The position numbers and the translations under genes are program-made. A DNA stretch of 64,000 nt from Pseudomonas sp. M47T1. Its GTDB lineage: Bacteria > Pseudomonadota > Gammaproteobacteria > Pseudomonadales > Pseudomonadaceae. Where the stretch lies: assembly GCF_000263855.1 (NCBI RefSeq), contig NZ_AJWX01000026.1, forward strand, positions 1 to 64,000, in the 5' to 3' direction. Positions 43,043 through 52,133 of the stretch are shown piece by piece. The notes under the pieces were generated by a model. The model saw only the letters and a program-made list of their open reading frames with translations. It was not told where the DNA came from and did not search any database. Positions within the stretch are counted from its first letter, which is position 1, and each line of letters starts with the position of its first letter.

Positions 43043-43618
43043 ATGACCTCTATCGCCATTGTCTACTTCAGCGGCTACGGCCACACCGCCAAACAAGCCG
43101 AAGCCGTGCACGCCGGCGCGGCCTCGGCACCGGGAACGCAGGCCACGCTGTATCAGATCGACGCCAACGGCGACCTCAGCGAAGCGGCCTGGGAGGCCAT
43201 CAGCGCCGCGGACGCGATCATCTACGGCAGCCCCACCTACATGGGCGGCCCTGCCTGGCAGTTCAAGAAGTTTGCCGACACCTCGTCCAAACCCTGGTTT
43301 ACCCAGGCATGGAAAAACAAGGTAGCCGCAGGCTTCACCAACTCGGCATCGGTGAATGGCGACAAATTCTCCACCATCACCTACTTCTGGACCCTGTCCC
43401 AGCAGCACGGCCAGGTGTGGATCGGCACCGGCCTGATGCCCGCCAATACCAAAGCTCACGGCCCGGATGACATCAACTGGACTGCCGGCTTCGCCGGTGC
43501 CCTGGCGGTATCCCCGTCCGACGCCTCCCCGGACGAGGCGCCCCGCAGCGGTGACCTGGAAACCGCCAAGTTGCTGGGCAAGCGCGTGGCCGAGTACACC
43601 GCGCGGCTGCAGCCCTGA
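43043..43618 (+). CDS. Flavodoxin/WrbA-like NAD(P)H-dependent oxidoreductase
   Basis: 191 residues, flavodoxin fold. 'IVYFSGYGHTAKQAEAVH' is the FMN phosphate loop, and 'IIYGSPTYMGGPAWQFKKFA' and 'FTNSASVNGDKFSTITYFWT' are WrbA-type loops. Probably an FMN-dependent quinone or nitro reductase in the cytoplasm. The next gene's ATG follows its stop with no gap, so the two are likely one operon. Confidence 0.85.
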   Translation: MTSIAIVYFSGYGHTAKQAEAVHAGAASAPGTQATLYQIDANGDLSEAAWEAISAADAIIYGSPTYMGGPAWQFKKFADTSSKPWFTQAWKNKVAAGFTNSASVNGDKFSTITYFWTLSQQHGQVWIGTGLMPANTKAHGPDDINWTAGFAGALAVSPSDASPDEAPRSGDLETAKLLGKRVAEYTARLQP

Positions 43619-44866
43619 ATGGCGCTGCCCTTCCCTCACTGGATCACCTGGGGTGTCGCATTGCTCGCCACCCTGGGCATTCTGTTCAGGCCCTGGCGCC
43701 TGCCTGAATACGCCTGGGCCGCCGGCGCTGCCCTGCTGCTGGGCGTGACCGGGCTGGTGCCCTGGCCGGCCGCGTGGGCGGCGGTGGCCAAGGGCACTGA
43801 CGTTTACCTGTTTCTGATCGGCATGATGGTGCTGGCCGAACTGGCCCGGCAGAAGGGCTTGTTCGACTGGCTGGCCATGGTTGCCGCCGGCCACGCCAAG
43901 GGATCGGCGCCGCGCTTGTTCGACCTTGTGTTCGGGGTAGGCACGCTGGTGACGGTGCTGCTCTCCAACGACGCCACGGCCGTGGTCCTGACGCCTGCGG
44001 TGTACGCTGCGGCCAGGGCGGCCGACGCCGAGCCGTTGCCGTATCTGTTCGTGTGCGCTTTCATCGCCAATGCCGCCAGCTTCGTGTTGCCCATTTCCAA
44101 CCCGGCCAACCTGGTGGTGTTCGGCAGTCATATGCCACCGCTCCTGGAATGGCTCAAGCACTTCGGCCTGCCCTCGCTGGCCGCCATCGTACTGACCTAC
44201 GGGGTGCTGCGTTTCACCCAACGGCAGCACTTGCGCACACCGCTGACCCAGCACTTCAACTTGCAACCGCTGAACCGCAGCGCACGGTTGTGCGCCTGGG
44301 GCATTGGCCTCACCGCCGTGCTGTTGCTGACGGCATCGGCACTGGGTTGGCAATTGGGCCTGCCCACCTTCTGCGCGGGCATGGCCACGCTGTTGGGCGT
44401 GCAGTGGCTGGAACGCACCAGCCCTTGGCCGGTACTGCGCCATGTGGCGTGGGGCGTGTTGCCGCTGGTGGCGGGTTTGTTCGTGCTGGTGGAAGGCTTG
44501 ACGCTGACCGGGCTGACCACCTGGCTGGCGCAAGAGCTGGCTACCCTTGCCCGCCAGTCACCGACCCAGGCCGGTTGGCTGGGCGGCGTGGTGATTGGCG
44601 TGGCCAGCAACCTGATCAATAACTTGCCCGCAGGCCTGATTGCAGGTTCCATGAACCACATCGCCGCACTGCCCACCCAGACCACTGCCGCGCTGCTGAT
44701 CGGCGTTGACCTGGGGCCCAACCTGTCGGTCACCGGTTCCCTGGCGACCTTGTTGTGGCTGATTGCGGTACGCCGCGAAGGCGGGCATATCAGTGCGCCG
44801 GGGTTCCTGCGCGTAGGCGCGCTGGTGATGCCGCCCGCGTTGTTGGCGGCGCTGGTGCTGGTGTGA
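43619..44866 (+). CDS. ArsB/ion-transporter-superfamily permease
   Basis: 415 residues with about 10-12 membrane segments. 'LFLIGMMVLAELARQKGLFD', 'LLSNDATAVVLTP', 'LPISNPANLVVFG' and 'GVASNLINNLPAGLIAG' are hallmarks of ArsB-like anion permeases. No arsR, arsC or arsH is nearby, so arsenite as substrate is uncertain; another oxyanion or dicarboxylate is possible. It begins directly at the stop of the flavodoxin-like gene. Confidence 0.85.
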   Translation: MALPFPHWITWGVALLATLGILFRPWRLPEYAWAAGAALLLGVTGLVPWPAAWAAVAKGTDVYLFLIGMMVLAELARQKGLFDWLAMVAAGHAKGSAPRLFDLVFGVGTLVTVLLSNDATAVVLTPAVYAAARAADAEPLPYLFVCAFIANAASFVLPISNPANLVVFGSHMPPLLEWLKHFGLPSLAAIVLTYGVLRFTQRQHLRTPLTQHFNLQPLNRSARLCAWGIGLTAVLLLTASALGWQLGLPTFCAGMATLLGVQWLERTSPWPVLRHVAWGVLPLVAGLFVLVEGLTLTGLTTWLAQELATLARQSPTQAGWLGGVVIGVASNLINNLPAGLIAGSMNHIAALPTQTTAALLIGVDLGPNLSVTGSLATLLWLIAVRREGGHISAPGFLRVGALVMPPALLAALVLV

Positions 44867-44928
44867 AGTGATGCCCGGGCGCCGCCGTTGGCCGCTACCT
44901 GCGCGACTGCCCCCCCCTCAGGCGGGGT

Positions 44929-45420
44929 TCAGCGCACCCGGTAGACCTTGACCAACACCGCCTCCCTCTGAGGCTTGAGGCTGGTGAGGCTGCCCACGTA
45001 CACCGCCTGGTTCAACCAGGCGTACGGCCCCTGCGGCGCCTGGATATTGAGAGTGGAAAACGCGTAGCGATCACTGCCCGTCCCATGCACCAGCACCTGG
45101 TTGCGCACGGTCAGCACGGCGCCGTCGTCAGTCTGCATCTCGTACACGGCATCCAGCTGCTTGACGCCATCGGCGCGCAATAACTGCCGATCTGCCCCGC
45201 CCCCCAGTACCTTGCCCTTCAAGCCTGCGCCGTGGAATTCACCGCCGGTGATGGGTACCCGGAAGCGCTCGCCCAAGGGCCCTTTGCCCAGGGTTTCGCG
45301 GGGGGCGATGTCGATCACCGCTTCATACACAGGTTCCAGTGCGGGCGCAGGGTCGGCGGCGCGCGCCAGGGCAACAGGCAGCAAAAGGCTTACGGCGAGC
45401 AACAGAGGGTAACGGCGCAT
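44929..45420 (-). CDS. DUF3237 protein with signal peptide
   Basis: 163 residues. Hydrophobic signal 'LLLAVSLLLPVALARA' at ~6-21, then a DUF3237 domain with 'GERFRVPITGGEFHGAGLKG' and 'RADGVKQLDAVYEMQTDDG'. DUF3237 is a small beta-barrel family of unclear function. It is divergent from the tannase-family gene (105 bp), so the two may share regulation and act on related periplasmic compounds. Confidence 0.82.
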   Translation of the reverse strand: MRRYPLLLAVSLLLPVALARAADPAPALEPVYEAVIDIAPRETLGKGPLGERFRVPITGGEFHGAGLKGKVLGGGADRQLLRADGVKQLDAVYEMQTDDGAVLTVRNQVLVHGTGSDRYAFSTLNIQAPQGPYAWLNQAVYVGSLTSLKPQREAVLVKVYRVR

Positions 45421-45505
45421 GGGATCATCCTTTGATGTTGTTGCAGGAAAGCAGGTTGACCAGCAAACTAGTTAATAGTATTAACCATATTGCTGACCCT
45501 ACGAC

Positions 45506-45513
45506 AACAACAA
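45506..45513 (+). promoter_or_regulatory. Crc/Hfq CA-motif before the tannase-family gene
   Basis: AACAACAA is immediately followed by the AAAGGAA ribosome site. Canonical AAnAAnAA element. Confidence 0.65.
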
Positions 45514-45525
45514 AAGGAATTTCCC

Positions 45526-47154
45526 GTGAAGCGATCGCTCGCTCCCGTTTCGACACTGGCGTTGCTCAGCCTGTGCGCGAGCCTGCCCGTGCTGGCCGAT
45601 GACGCCCAACGCTGCACCGCCCTGAGCAGCAACGACCCGGCCGTCAGCCTCAGCCTGCACCAGTGGGTAGCGGCCGGCCAGTTGCCCCAGGCCAACCCTG
45701 GGCGCGCGGCATTGACCGGCGCCGCCCTGAGCAAGGCGGCCATGCCCGCGCATTGCCTGGTGCAAGGCGTGATCGGGGCGCGTACCGGCGCTGACGGCCA
45801 GGCCTACGGCAGCCATTTCGAATTGCGCCTGCCCAGCCCGTGGAACGGCCGGTTCCTGTTCCAGGGCGGCGGCGGCATGGATGGCGTGGTGGGCCAGGCG
45901 CTGGGCGCCATTCCGTTTCGCGGTGCCAGCGCCCTGCCCGCGCTGGACCGCGGTTATGCGGTGGTGGTCACCGATTCCGGGCACACCGGCAAGGACAACA
46001 GCGACGCGCGTTTCGGCCTCGATCAGCAAGCGCGCCTGGACTATGCCTACGCCGCCATCGGCAGCGTCACGACTCAGGCCAAGGCGTTGATCCTGGCGTA
46101 TTACGGCAAGGCGCCCCGGCACAGCGTGTTCATGGGCTGCTCCAACGGTGGACGCTCGGCGCTGATGGCTGCGCAACGCTACCCCACCCAGTTCGACGGC
46201 ATCATCGCCGGCAACCCTGGCCTGCGCCTGAGCCGAGCCGCCGTGGCACAGGCCTGGGACACCCAGGCCTTCAGCCGCGTGGCACCGCGCACCGCCGAGG
46301 GCCAGCCGATCCTGGCCCAGGCCTTGACCCAGGCCGACCAGGACCTGATTGCCAAGGCCGTGCTGGCGCGCTGCGACGGGCTGGACGGGCTCAAGGACGG
46401 CAGTATCGACGCCATGAGCCACTGCCGTTTCGACCCTGCCGTGCTGGCCTGTGCGGCGGGCCAGGCCTCGGGCTGCCTGAGCCAGGCCAAGGTCGACGCC
46501 CTGCACGCCGTGTTCAATGGCGCCCATGACAGTCACGGCCAGGCGTTGTACAGCGACTGGCCCTGGGACGCCGGCATTGCCTCCGATGGCTGGCGCGTGT
46601 GGAAACTGGGCACCAGCGCCACCGCCAAGGCCAACGCGCGCAATGCCACGCTGACGCCAGGTTCCCTGGGGTATTATTTCATGACACCGGCGCAGCCCCA
46701 CCTGGACATGAGCCAGTTCAATTTCGACCAGGCGGTCGAAACCACCGCGCAGACCGGCGCCATCAACGATGCCGTGGCTACTCAGTACAGCACCTTCACC
46801 CGGGGCGGTGGCAAGTTGCTGGTGGTACAGGGCAACAGCGACCCGGTGTTCTCCGCCAATGACCTGCGCCGCTACTGGGCGCAATTGACGTCCGATAACG
46901 GCGGCCGCCCGCAGACCGAGCAATGGGCCCGGCTGTTCATGGTGCCCGGCATGACCCATTGCGGCGACGGCCCGGCGCTGGATGATTTCGACCCTTTGAC
47001 CGCGATGGAAACCTGGCAGGACAAACAGCAACCGCCCGCCCGGCTGATGGCCCGTGGCAGCGCGTTCCCGGGGCGTGTGCGGCCGCTGTGCGCCTACCCG
47101 CAGGAAGCCCATTATCAGGGCCATGATGACGTGTTTGCCTGCCAGGAGCCCTAG
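45526..47154 (+). CDS. Tannase/feruloyl esterase family protein
   Basis: 542 residues from GTG 45526 (AAAGGAA 6 nt upstream). Signal peptide 'STLALLSLCASLPVLADDAQ'. Nucleophile motif 'MGCSNGGRSALMAAQRYPTQ' (Gly-Cys-Ser-x-Gly-Gly, the Cys that pairs with a late Cys), acidic residue in 'QGNSDPVFSANDL' and His in 'VPGMTHCGDGPALD' complete the family triad. Members hydrolyse galloyl or hydroxycinnamoyl esters in the periplasm or outside the cell. Paired with an OprD-type porin gene and a CA-motif, which fits a catabolic role on plant phenolic esters. Confidence 0.88.
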   Translation: MKRSLAPVSTLALLSLCASLPVLADDAQRCTALSSNDPAVSLSLHQWVAAGQLPQANPGRAALTGAALSKAAMPAHCLVQGVIGARTGADGQAYGSHFELRLPSPWNGRFLFQGGGGMDGVVGQALGAIPFRGASALPALDRGYAVVVTDSGHTGKDNSDARFGLDQQARLDYAYAAIGSVTTQAKALILAYYGKAPRHSVFMGCSNGGRSALMAAQRYPTQFDGIIAGNPGLRLSRAAVAQAWDTQAFSRVAPRTAEGQPILAQALTQADQDLIAKAVLARCDGLDGLKDGSIDAMSHCRFDPAVLACAAGQASGCLSQAKVDALHAVFNGAHDSHGQALYSDWPWDAGIASDGWRVWKLGTSATAKANARNATLTPGSLGYYFMTPAQPHLDMSQFNFDQAVETTAQTGAINDAVATQYSTFTRGGGKLLVVQGNSDPVFSANDLRRYWAQLTSDNGGRPQTEQWARLFMVPGMTHCGDGPALDDFDPLTAMETWQDKQQPPARLMARGSAFPGRVRPLCAYPQEAHYQGHDDVFACQEP

Positions 47155-47192
47155 GCTCTGTAGCGCCCACAAGGTTTGCACCTTCAGATGCA

Positions 47193-47279
47193 GCCGCTGC
47201 CGCCAGGCGGCGCGGGCCACTGGCCACGCTGGAGATCTCCAGCGCCCATCAGGGCCAGCACAGCCTGCGGCAGCGGCTA
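47193..47279. repeat. Inverted-repeat intergenic element (GCTGCCG type)
   Basis: GCCGCTGCCGCCAGGC and GCCTGCGGCAGCGGC are near-complementary arms about 56 nt apart, the same family as 6197-6277. Between the convergent tannase and porin genes; likely transcript end. Confidence 0.65.
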
Positions 47280-47296
47280 CCCCGTGCACTGCGCCA

Positions 47297-48553
47297 TCAG
47301 AACAGCTTGATCGGGTAGCCTACGGTCAACCGCGTCTCGTCCAGGCTGCTCTGGAACGTTGAGCGCAGGCTGTACAGGCTCACCGACACGCTCAGGTCGC
47401 GCCAGCGGCCGGACTGCACCACGTAGCGCATGTTGAAGTCACGCTCCCATTCGTGACCGTTCAGGGCGTTGCTGCGCTGCACATCCCAACCATGGATGTA
47501 CTTGGCACTGGCCACCAGGCCGGGCACGCCGCTGGCGGCAAAATCGTAGTCGTAGCGCACCTGCCAGGAACGCTCGTGGGCATAGCCGAAGAGGTTGTTG
47601 ACGTGGTTGGTCATCACCGTGGGGCTGTCCTGCAGCCCGACAAAATCGTCCTTGCCGAACAACCGCTGGTAGCCCAGCAGGAACGTGTGCCCCGACTGCC
47701 GCCAACTGAGCCCGGTGTAACCGGCACGGTTGTCAAGGTGGCCGGCCTTGGCCGCCCCCTGTTCGGTGCTCACGTACCAACCCCAGTCCAGGCGCAGCAT
47801 ACCATTGCCCATGGGCTGGTCGTAGGTGAAGCGGTACAGGTCCTGGGCGTAGATGTCCTTCAATTCGGCGTGCCAGTAAGCCAGTTGCAGGCGCCCGTCC
47901 ACCAGGTGGAACTCGCTGCCCAGGTATTCGAAATAATCGCCGTCGATGCTGCTGCCGTGCATGTGCAGCTTTTCCTGATGGGTGGAGTCCCGGTTGCTGA
48001 AGGTGTCCAGGTGCCCGCCATACAAGGTGGCCCACTTAACCGGGTCTGACACCGCCGTGGTGCCCACGTAGGTCTGCGGCAACAGCCGTGCGTCATTGGT
48101 GCGTACCACCGGTGTGCTGGGCATCTGTTCGCCCACCTTCACCAGCGTATGGAAACCCTTGAACTTGACCGCCCCGCCCAGCCGCCCGTATTCGGCGGGT
48201 GCGCCACTGGCCGTCTTGGGCAACAACCCGGAACCGGCGGTACCCGGGCCGCTGTCCAGGCGCACGCCCCACTTGCCGACGACCTCCACGGCCACGCCGA
48301 CAACGCCTGGGGTAAAGCCCGAACTGCCTTGCAGGATGAAGCCTTCGGCCCACTCCTGGCGCTTGTTCTGGCTGGCATCGCTGTTCTTGAAATTACCCTG
48401 GTAAAACGCGTTGCGGGTATTGAGGGTAGCGGTGGCATCGTCGAGCAAACCCTCGGCGTGCACCCACCCGCCGGGTGCAAGGCAGCCCACACTGAAGGTG
48501 ACGGCCAGGGTGCAGACGCACTGCGGCCTGCGCGGCATGAAAGGCTTTGCCAT
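47297..48553 (-). CDS. OprD-family outer-membrane porin
   Basis: 418 residues. Signal peptide with 'CLAPGGWVHAEGLLDDATAT', then the OprD start 'LNTRNAFYQGNFKN' and 'EWAEGFILQGSSGFTPGVVG'. Later strands include 'VGTTAVSDPVKWATLYGG', and the protein ends in Phe as outer-membrane barrels do. OprD/OccK channels admit small acids and aromatic compounds. ATG 48553 with GGAG upstream; a 19-residue longer form is unlikely. It may admit products or substrates of the tannase-family enzyme next door. Confidence 0.92.
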   Translation of the reverse strand: MAKPFMPRRPQCVCTLAVTFSVGCLAPGGWVHAEGLLDDATATLNTRNAFYQGNFKNSDASQNKRQEWAEGFILQGSSGFTPGVVGVAVEVVGKWGVRLDSGPGTAGSGLLPKTASGAPAEYGRLGGAVKFKGFHTLVKVGEQMPSTPVVRTNDARLLPQTYVGTTAVSDPVKWATLYGGHLDTFSNRDSTHQEKLHMHGSSIDGDYFEYLGSEFHLVDGRLQLAYWHAELKDIYAQDLYRFTYDQPMGNGMLRLDWGWYVSTEQGAAKAGHLDNRAGYTGLSWRQSGHTFLLGYQRLFGKDDFVGLQDSPTVMTNHVNNLFGYAHERSWQVRYDYDFAASGVPGLVASAKYIHGWDVQRSNALNGHEWERDFNMRYVVQSGRWRDLSVSVSLYSLRSTFQSSLDETRLTVGYPIKLF

Positions 48554-48570
48554 GGGGGATCTGACTCCGT

Positions 48571-48578
48571 TTATTGTT
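48571..48578 (-). promoter_or_regulatory. Crc/Hfq CA-motif before the porin gene
   Basis: Minus strand AACAATAA sits just before the CGGAG ribosome site of the OprD-type gene. Confidence 0.55.
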
Positions 48579-48743
48579 TTTGTCGGAACACGGTCGAGCA
48601 CGCTCGACACCCACGGAGTATGAACAACCGATTAACATTATTAACCATTAATAACATTAACTGTTCGCTGATCGCCCGCTATGTGGTCGGCGGCCGCGAA
48701 GCGGGCTGGTACACTGCCTCATCGCTTTTGCCCAAGGACTGCC

Positions 48744-49307
48744 ATGATCCACTTCCGCCCCATGACCGACGCTGACTTCGAAGCGTTCTGGCCCACCTTC
48801 CAGGCCGTGGTTGCCGCCCGCGAAACCTATGCCTATGACCCGGCCGTCACGACTGAGCAGGCTCGCCAGTTGTGGATGGGCCTGCCCCTGCACACGCTGG
48901 TGGCCGAGGAAGACGGCGTGCTGCTGGGCAGTTATTACCTGAAGGCCAACGCCGCCGGCCCCGGCAGCCACGTGTGCAACTGTGGCTACATGGTGACCGA
49001 GGCCGCCCGCGGCCGTGGCGTGGCGCGGCTGATGTGCGAACACTCGCAGCAATTGGCACGGGACAGCGGCTTCCAGGCCATGCAGTTCAACTCGGTAGTG
49101 GCCACCAACGAGGTGGCTGTGGCGCTGTGGACCAAGCTTGGCTTCGACACCGTGGGGCGCCTGCCCAAGGCCTACCGGCACGCCCGCCTGGGCCTGGTGG
49201 ACTGCCTGGTGATGTACAAGTGGCTGGCCGTCGAAGCCCCGCAGCCGATGCTGATTGGCCGCAAGAACATCGAATCGGTGGTCTCGCGCCCACGTCGCAA
49301 GCCCTGA
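48744..49307 (+). CDS. GNAT-family N-acetyltransferase
   Basis: 187 residues. The acetyl-CoA motif is 'YMVTEAARGRGVARLMCEHS' (Arg-x-x-Gly-x-Gly/Ala pattern), with 'NSVVATNEVAVALWTKLGF' following. It starts 'MIHFRPMTDADFEAFWPTF', typical of this fold, with AAGGA before the ATG. The C-terminus adds a basic tail of ~30 residues. Substrate unknown. Single gene. Confidence 0.88.
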   Translation: MIHFRPMTDADFEAFWPTFQAVVAARETYAYDPAVTTEQARQLWMGLPLHTLVAEEDGVLLGSYYLKANAAGPGSHVCNCGYMVTEAARGRGVARLMCEHSQQLARDSGFQAMQFNSVVATNEVAVALWTKLGFDTVGRLPKAYRHARLGLVDCLVMYKWLAVEAPQPMLIGRKNIESVVSRPRRKP

Positions 49308-49511
49308 CGATTCAAGCGGCGAAGGACAAATTTGATAAACCCCGGCATTGATGCCACTCTCGGGTTATCCGGTTTTTTCACTCATCGTCATCCGGCTAAA
49401 AGGGAGGCTTTTCTTCTGTCGTGCAGCAGTACCGGCCCATGCCAGGCCGGATTCAGACCGTTTGAATGAAGCCAGCCGCGGCTTGGCTCCATTGCTCTCA
49501 AGGAATGTGCA

Positions 49512-50888
49512 ATGACTCAACAACGCCACGTAATCAATGCATCCGTCAGCCCCAAGGGCAGCCTGGAAACCCTGTCACAACGCGAAGTGCAGCAACTGAG
49601 CGAAGCGGGTTCGGGCAGCATCTACACCCTCTTCCGCCAGTGCGCGCTGGCTATCCTCAATACCGGCGCCCACATCGACAATGCCAAGACCATCCTGGAC
49701 GCCTACCAGGACTTTGAAGTGCGCATCCACCAGCAGGACCGCGGCGTTCGCCTGGAACTGCTCAATGCCCCCGCCGACGCCTTCGTCGACGGCGAGATGA
49801 TTGCCAGTACCCGCGAAATGCTCTTCAGCGCCCTGCGCGACATCGTCTACACCGAGAACGAGCTGGACAGTTCGCGCATCGACCTCAGTACCTCGCAAGG
49901 CATCACCGACTATGTCTTCCACCTGCTGCGCAACGCCCGCACCCTGCGTGCCGGCGTCGAGCCGAAGATGGTGGTGTGCTGGGGTGGCCACTCCATCAAC
50001 AGCGACGAATACAAGTACACCAAGAAAGTGGGCCACGAACTGGGCCTGCGTAAACTGGACATTTGCACCGGTTGCGGCCCTGGCGTGATGAAGGGGCCGA
50101 TGAAGGGCGCCACCATTGCCCACGCCAAGCAACGCATGAGCGGTGGCCGCTACCTGGGCCTGACCGAGCCCGGCATCATTGCCGCCGAAGCGCCCAACCC
50201 GATTGTCAACGAACTGGTAATCCTGCCCGACATCGAAAAGCGCCTGGAAGCCTTCGTGCGTGTGGGCCACGGCATCATCATTTTCCCCGGTGGCGCTGGC
50301 ACGGCCGAAGAGTTCCTGTACCTGCTGGGCATTCTGATGCACCCGGACAACGCCGGCCTGCCGTTCCCGGTGGTACTGACCGGGCCACGCAGCGCAGCGC
50401 CGTACCTGGAGCAACTGCACGCCTTCGTCGGCGCCACCCTGGGCGAAGCGGCGCAGCGTCACTACCAGATCATCATCGATGACCCGGTGGAAGTGGCCCG
50501 GCACATGACCCAGGGCCTGAAGGACGTGAAGCTGTTCCGTCGCGAGCGCAACGACGCCTTTCACTTCAACTGGCTGCTGAAGATCGAGGAAGGCTTCCAG
50601 CGCCCCTTCGACCCTACCCACGCCAACATGGCCAGCCTGCAACTGAGCCGCAGCCTGCCGCCCCACGAACTGGCCGCCAACCTGCGCCGTGCGTTCTCCG
50701 GCATCGTCGCCGGCAACGTCAAGGACAAGGGTATCCGCCTGATCGAGAAACATGGGCCGTACGAGATCCACGGCGACGCCGAGATCATGCAACCCCTGGA
50801 CCGCCTGCTGAACGCCTTCGTGGAACAGCACCGGATGAAACTGCCCGGCGGCGCGGCCTACGTGCCCTGCTACCGTGTAGCCCAGTAA
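49512..50888 (+). CDS. ppnN: Nucleotide 5'-monophosphate nucleosidase
   Basis: 458 residues, full-length PpnN (YgdH). The LOG-like Rossmann core contains 'CTGCGPGVMKGPMKGATIAH' and 'IIIFPGGAGTAEEFLYLLGI' (PGG-x-GT-x-x-E), with the N-terminal and C-terminal PpnN domains on either side. In E. coli it splits purine and pyrimidine monophosphates to base and ribose-5-phosphate and is stimulated by (p)ppGpp. AAGGA precedes the ATG. Its products would feed the same base pools as the nucleoside genes at 23-33 kb. Confidence 0.93.
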   Translation: MTQQRHVINASVSPKGSLETLSQREVQQLSEAGSGSIYTLFRQCALAILNTGAHIDNAKTILDAYQDFEVRIHQQDRGVRLELLNAPADAFVDGEMIASTREMLFSALRDIVYTENELDSSRIDLSTSQGITDYVFHLLRNARTLRAGVEPKMVVCWGGHSINSDEYKYTKKVGHELGLRKLDICTGCGPGVMKGPMKGATIAHAKQRMSGGRYLGLTEPGIIAAEAPNPIVNELVILPDIEKRLEAFVRVGHGIIIFPGGAGTAEEFLYLLGILMHPDNAGLPFPVVLTGPRSAAPYLEQLHAFVGATLGEAAQRHYQIIIDDPVEVARHMTQGLKDVKLFRRERNDAFHFNWLLKIEEGFQRPFDPTHANMASLQLSRSLPPHELAANLRRAFSGIVAGNVKDKGIRLIEKHGPYEIHGDAEIMQPLDRLLNAFVEQHRMKLPGGAAYVPCYRVAQ

Positions 50889-51172
50889 CCGGCGCAGCCT
50901 CACGGCCGCTGCCACCCCCCCGGAGCTGCCCCTAGGCCGGCGCTTCGGGGCGGCCATCCGCCGCCAGGCTGCGAAAAGGTCAGCAGGATCTTCAGCCGTG
51001 TCATGTCCATCGCGGGCCCGCAGTGCAGGCCTTCGCAGCCTGCGGCAGCTCCGGAGGCAGGATGGGCGATGTATCAATTGCATCGATAACCACCATCGCA
51101 CGCATCGTCTTCCGCTCAACCACCAGCGGCGTACCATCACTCCCATACACCACGTATCGGGAGGACCTGACC

Positions 51173-51277
51173 ATGTTCATTCACCTGCTAACCTGCCTGG
51201 CATTGACCGCCGTCACCCTGCATCTGTTCGTGCTTCGCGTGGTGGACATGGCGCGCGCCGCCACCACTAGCAACTAG
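51173..51277 (+). CDS. Small membrane protein, 34 residues
   Basis: MFIHLLTCLALTAVTLHLFV begins a 34-codon frame with one membrane helix and a short polar C-terminus. GGGAGGA lies 8 nt before the ATG, an unusually strong ribosome site, which is the main support. No family recognised. The upstream gap 50889-51172 holds hairpin-rich REP-like sequence. Confidence 0.55.
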   Translation: MFIHLLTCLALTAVTLHLFVLRVVDMARAATTSN

Positions 51278-51392
51278 CCATCAGCGCGCACATGCAAAAT
51301 CGTTCACTTGAGTTTCACCCGCGCGGGCTCGAAGCTCAGCCCAAGCCGATATCGACCGTGTCGATGATTGCCACTGCCCCGGAGCCTGCCCG

Positions 51393-51650
51393 ATGATCCG
51401 TCCTGTCACCCTGCATGTCAGTTTTCCCCGCTTCGGCAAAAACTATTACGTACAAGACGTGGTGTCGCGCAAGGCACCGCTGCAGCTTATTTCCAACAAC
51501 GGCTTCGACTCGGTGCTGATGCCCCAGGCCACCCAGCATTTCAGCAATGAAGTGGTAGGGCTGAACGATCAGTTCCGCTTTCTCAACAACATCCTCGTCG
51601 CCCATTTGCTCGATACGTCGAACGGTACCCGCGGCAGCGCGCACGCTTGA
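51393..51650 (+). CDS. Hypothetical protein
   Basis: 85 residues, MIRPVTLHVSFPRFGKNYYV and so on, with CGGAG upstream. Balanced composition with beta-like N-terminal half ('VVSRKAPLQLISNNGFDSVL') and a more helical C-terminus. Soluble, no signal peptide. I do not recognise a family. Neighbours are small envelope or unknown genes. Confidence 0.6.
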   Translation: MIRPVTLHVSFPRFGKNYYVQDVVSRKAPLQLISNNGFDSVLMPQATQHFSNEVVGLNDQFRFLNNILVAHLLDTSNGTRGSAHA

Positions 51651-51748
51651 GCCGTTGCCAGCATTTGTAATGATTTGGATACCTTGATTAGCTTGCTATC
51701 CATTCAGCCCCTTCGCAGAATTACGCCCCTTTTCAATGAGTTAATGAA

Positions 51749-52069
51749 ATGCGCATTCTTTCCGCCCTGGTACTTTCCCTGAGCCTGTGCAGCACCGCCG
51801 CCCTGGCCAATGACGTGGTCGGCGCTGTCGTCGGCGCCGCTGGCGGCGCAGTGGTCGGCAACCAGGTAGGCGGCACCCAGGGTGCAGTCATCGGCGGCGT
51901 GGCCGGTGGCGTGTTGGGCGTGGCCGTTTCCAGCCTGCTGGATCACGACCACGGCGGTCATCACCACGACCACGGCGGCCCGGCCCCGATGCCCATGCAC
52001 GGCGGCCCTGGCCCAGGCCACGGCCCGGAGCACTACCATCACGAAGGCGAAGGCGGCCCACGCCCCTGA
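51749..52069 (+). CDS. Glycine-zipper protein with His-rich tail
   Basis: 106 residues. Signal peptide 'MRILSALVLSLSLCSTAALA', then a glycine-zipper segment 'GAVVGAAGGAVVGNQVGGTQ' and 'GAVIGGVAGGVLGVAVSSLL' that could insert in a membrane, and a tail rich in His, Gly and Pro ('DHDHGGHHHDHGGPAP'). The His-rich tail may bind metal, which is an inference from composition. A strong terminator follows 2 bp after the stop. Confidence 0.8.
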   Translation: MRILSALVLSLSLCSTAALANDVVGAVVGAAGGAVVGNQVGGTQGAVIGGVAGGVLGVAVSSLLDHDHGGHHHDHGGPAPMPMHGGPGPGHGPEHYHHEGEGGPRP

Positions 52070-52071
52070 TG

Positions 52072-52100
52072 AAAAAACCCGGCGAAAGCCGGGTTTTTTA
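52072..52100. terminator. Strong bidirectional terminator
   Basis: CCCGGC-GAAA-GCCGGG stem-loop flanked by AAAAAA and TTTTTT. It serves the glycine-zipper gene on the plus strand and the lipoprotein gene (52134) on the minus strand. Confidence 0.95.
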
Positions 52101-52133
52101 TGATCGCTGCGTCGGGCCCAAGGGCGATATCGA

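Noticed and set aside
45499..47289. 596-codon minus-strand ORF opposite the tannase-family gene
   Set aside because: Low-complexity composition and no domain; the opposite strand carries signal peptide and catalytic motifs.
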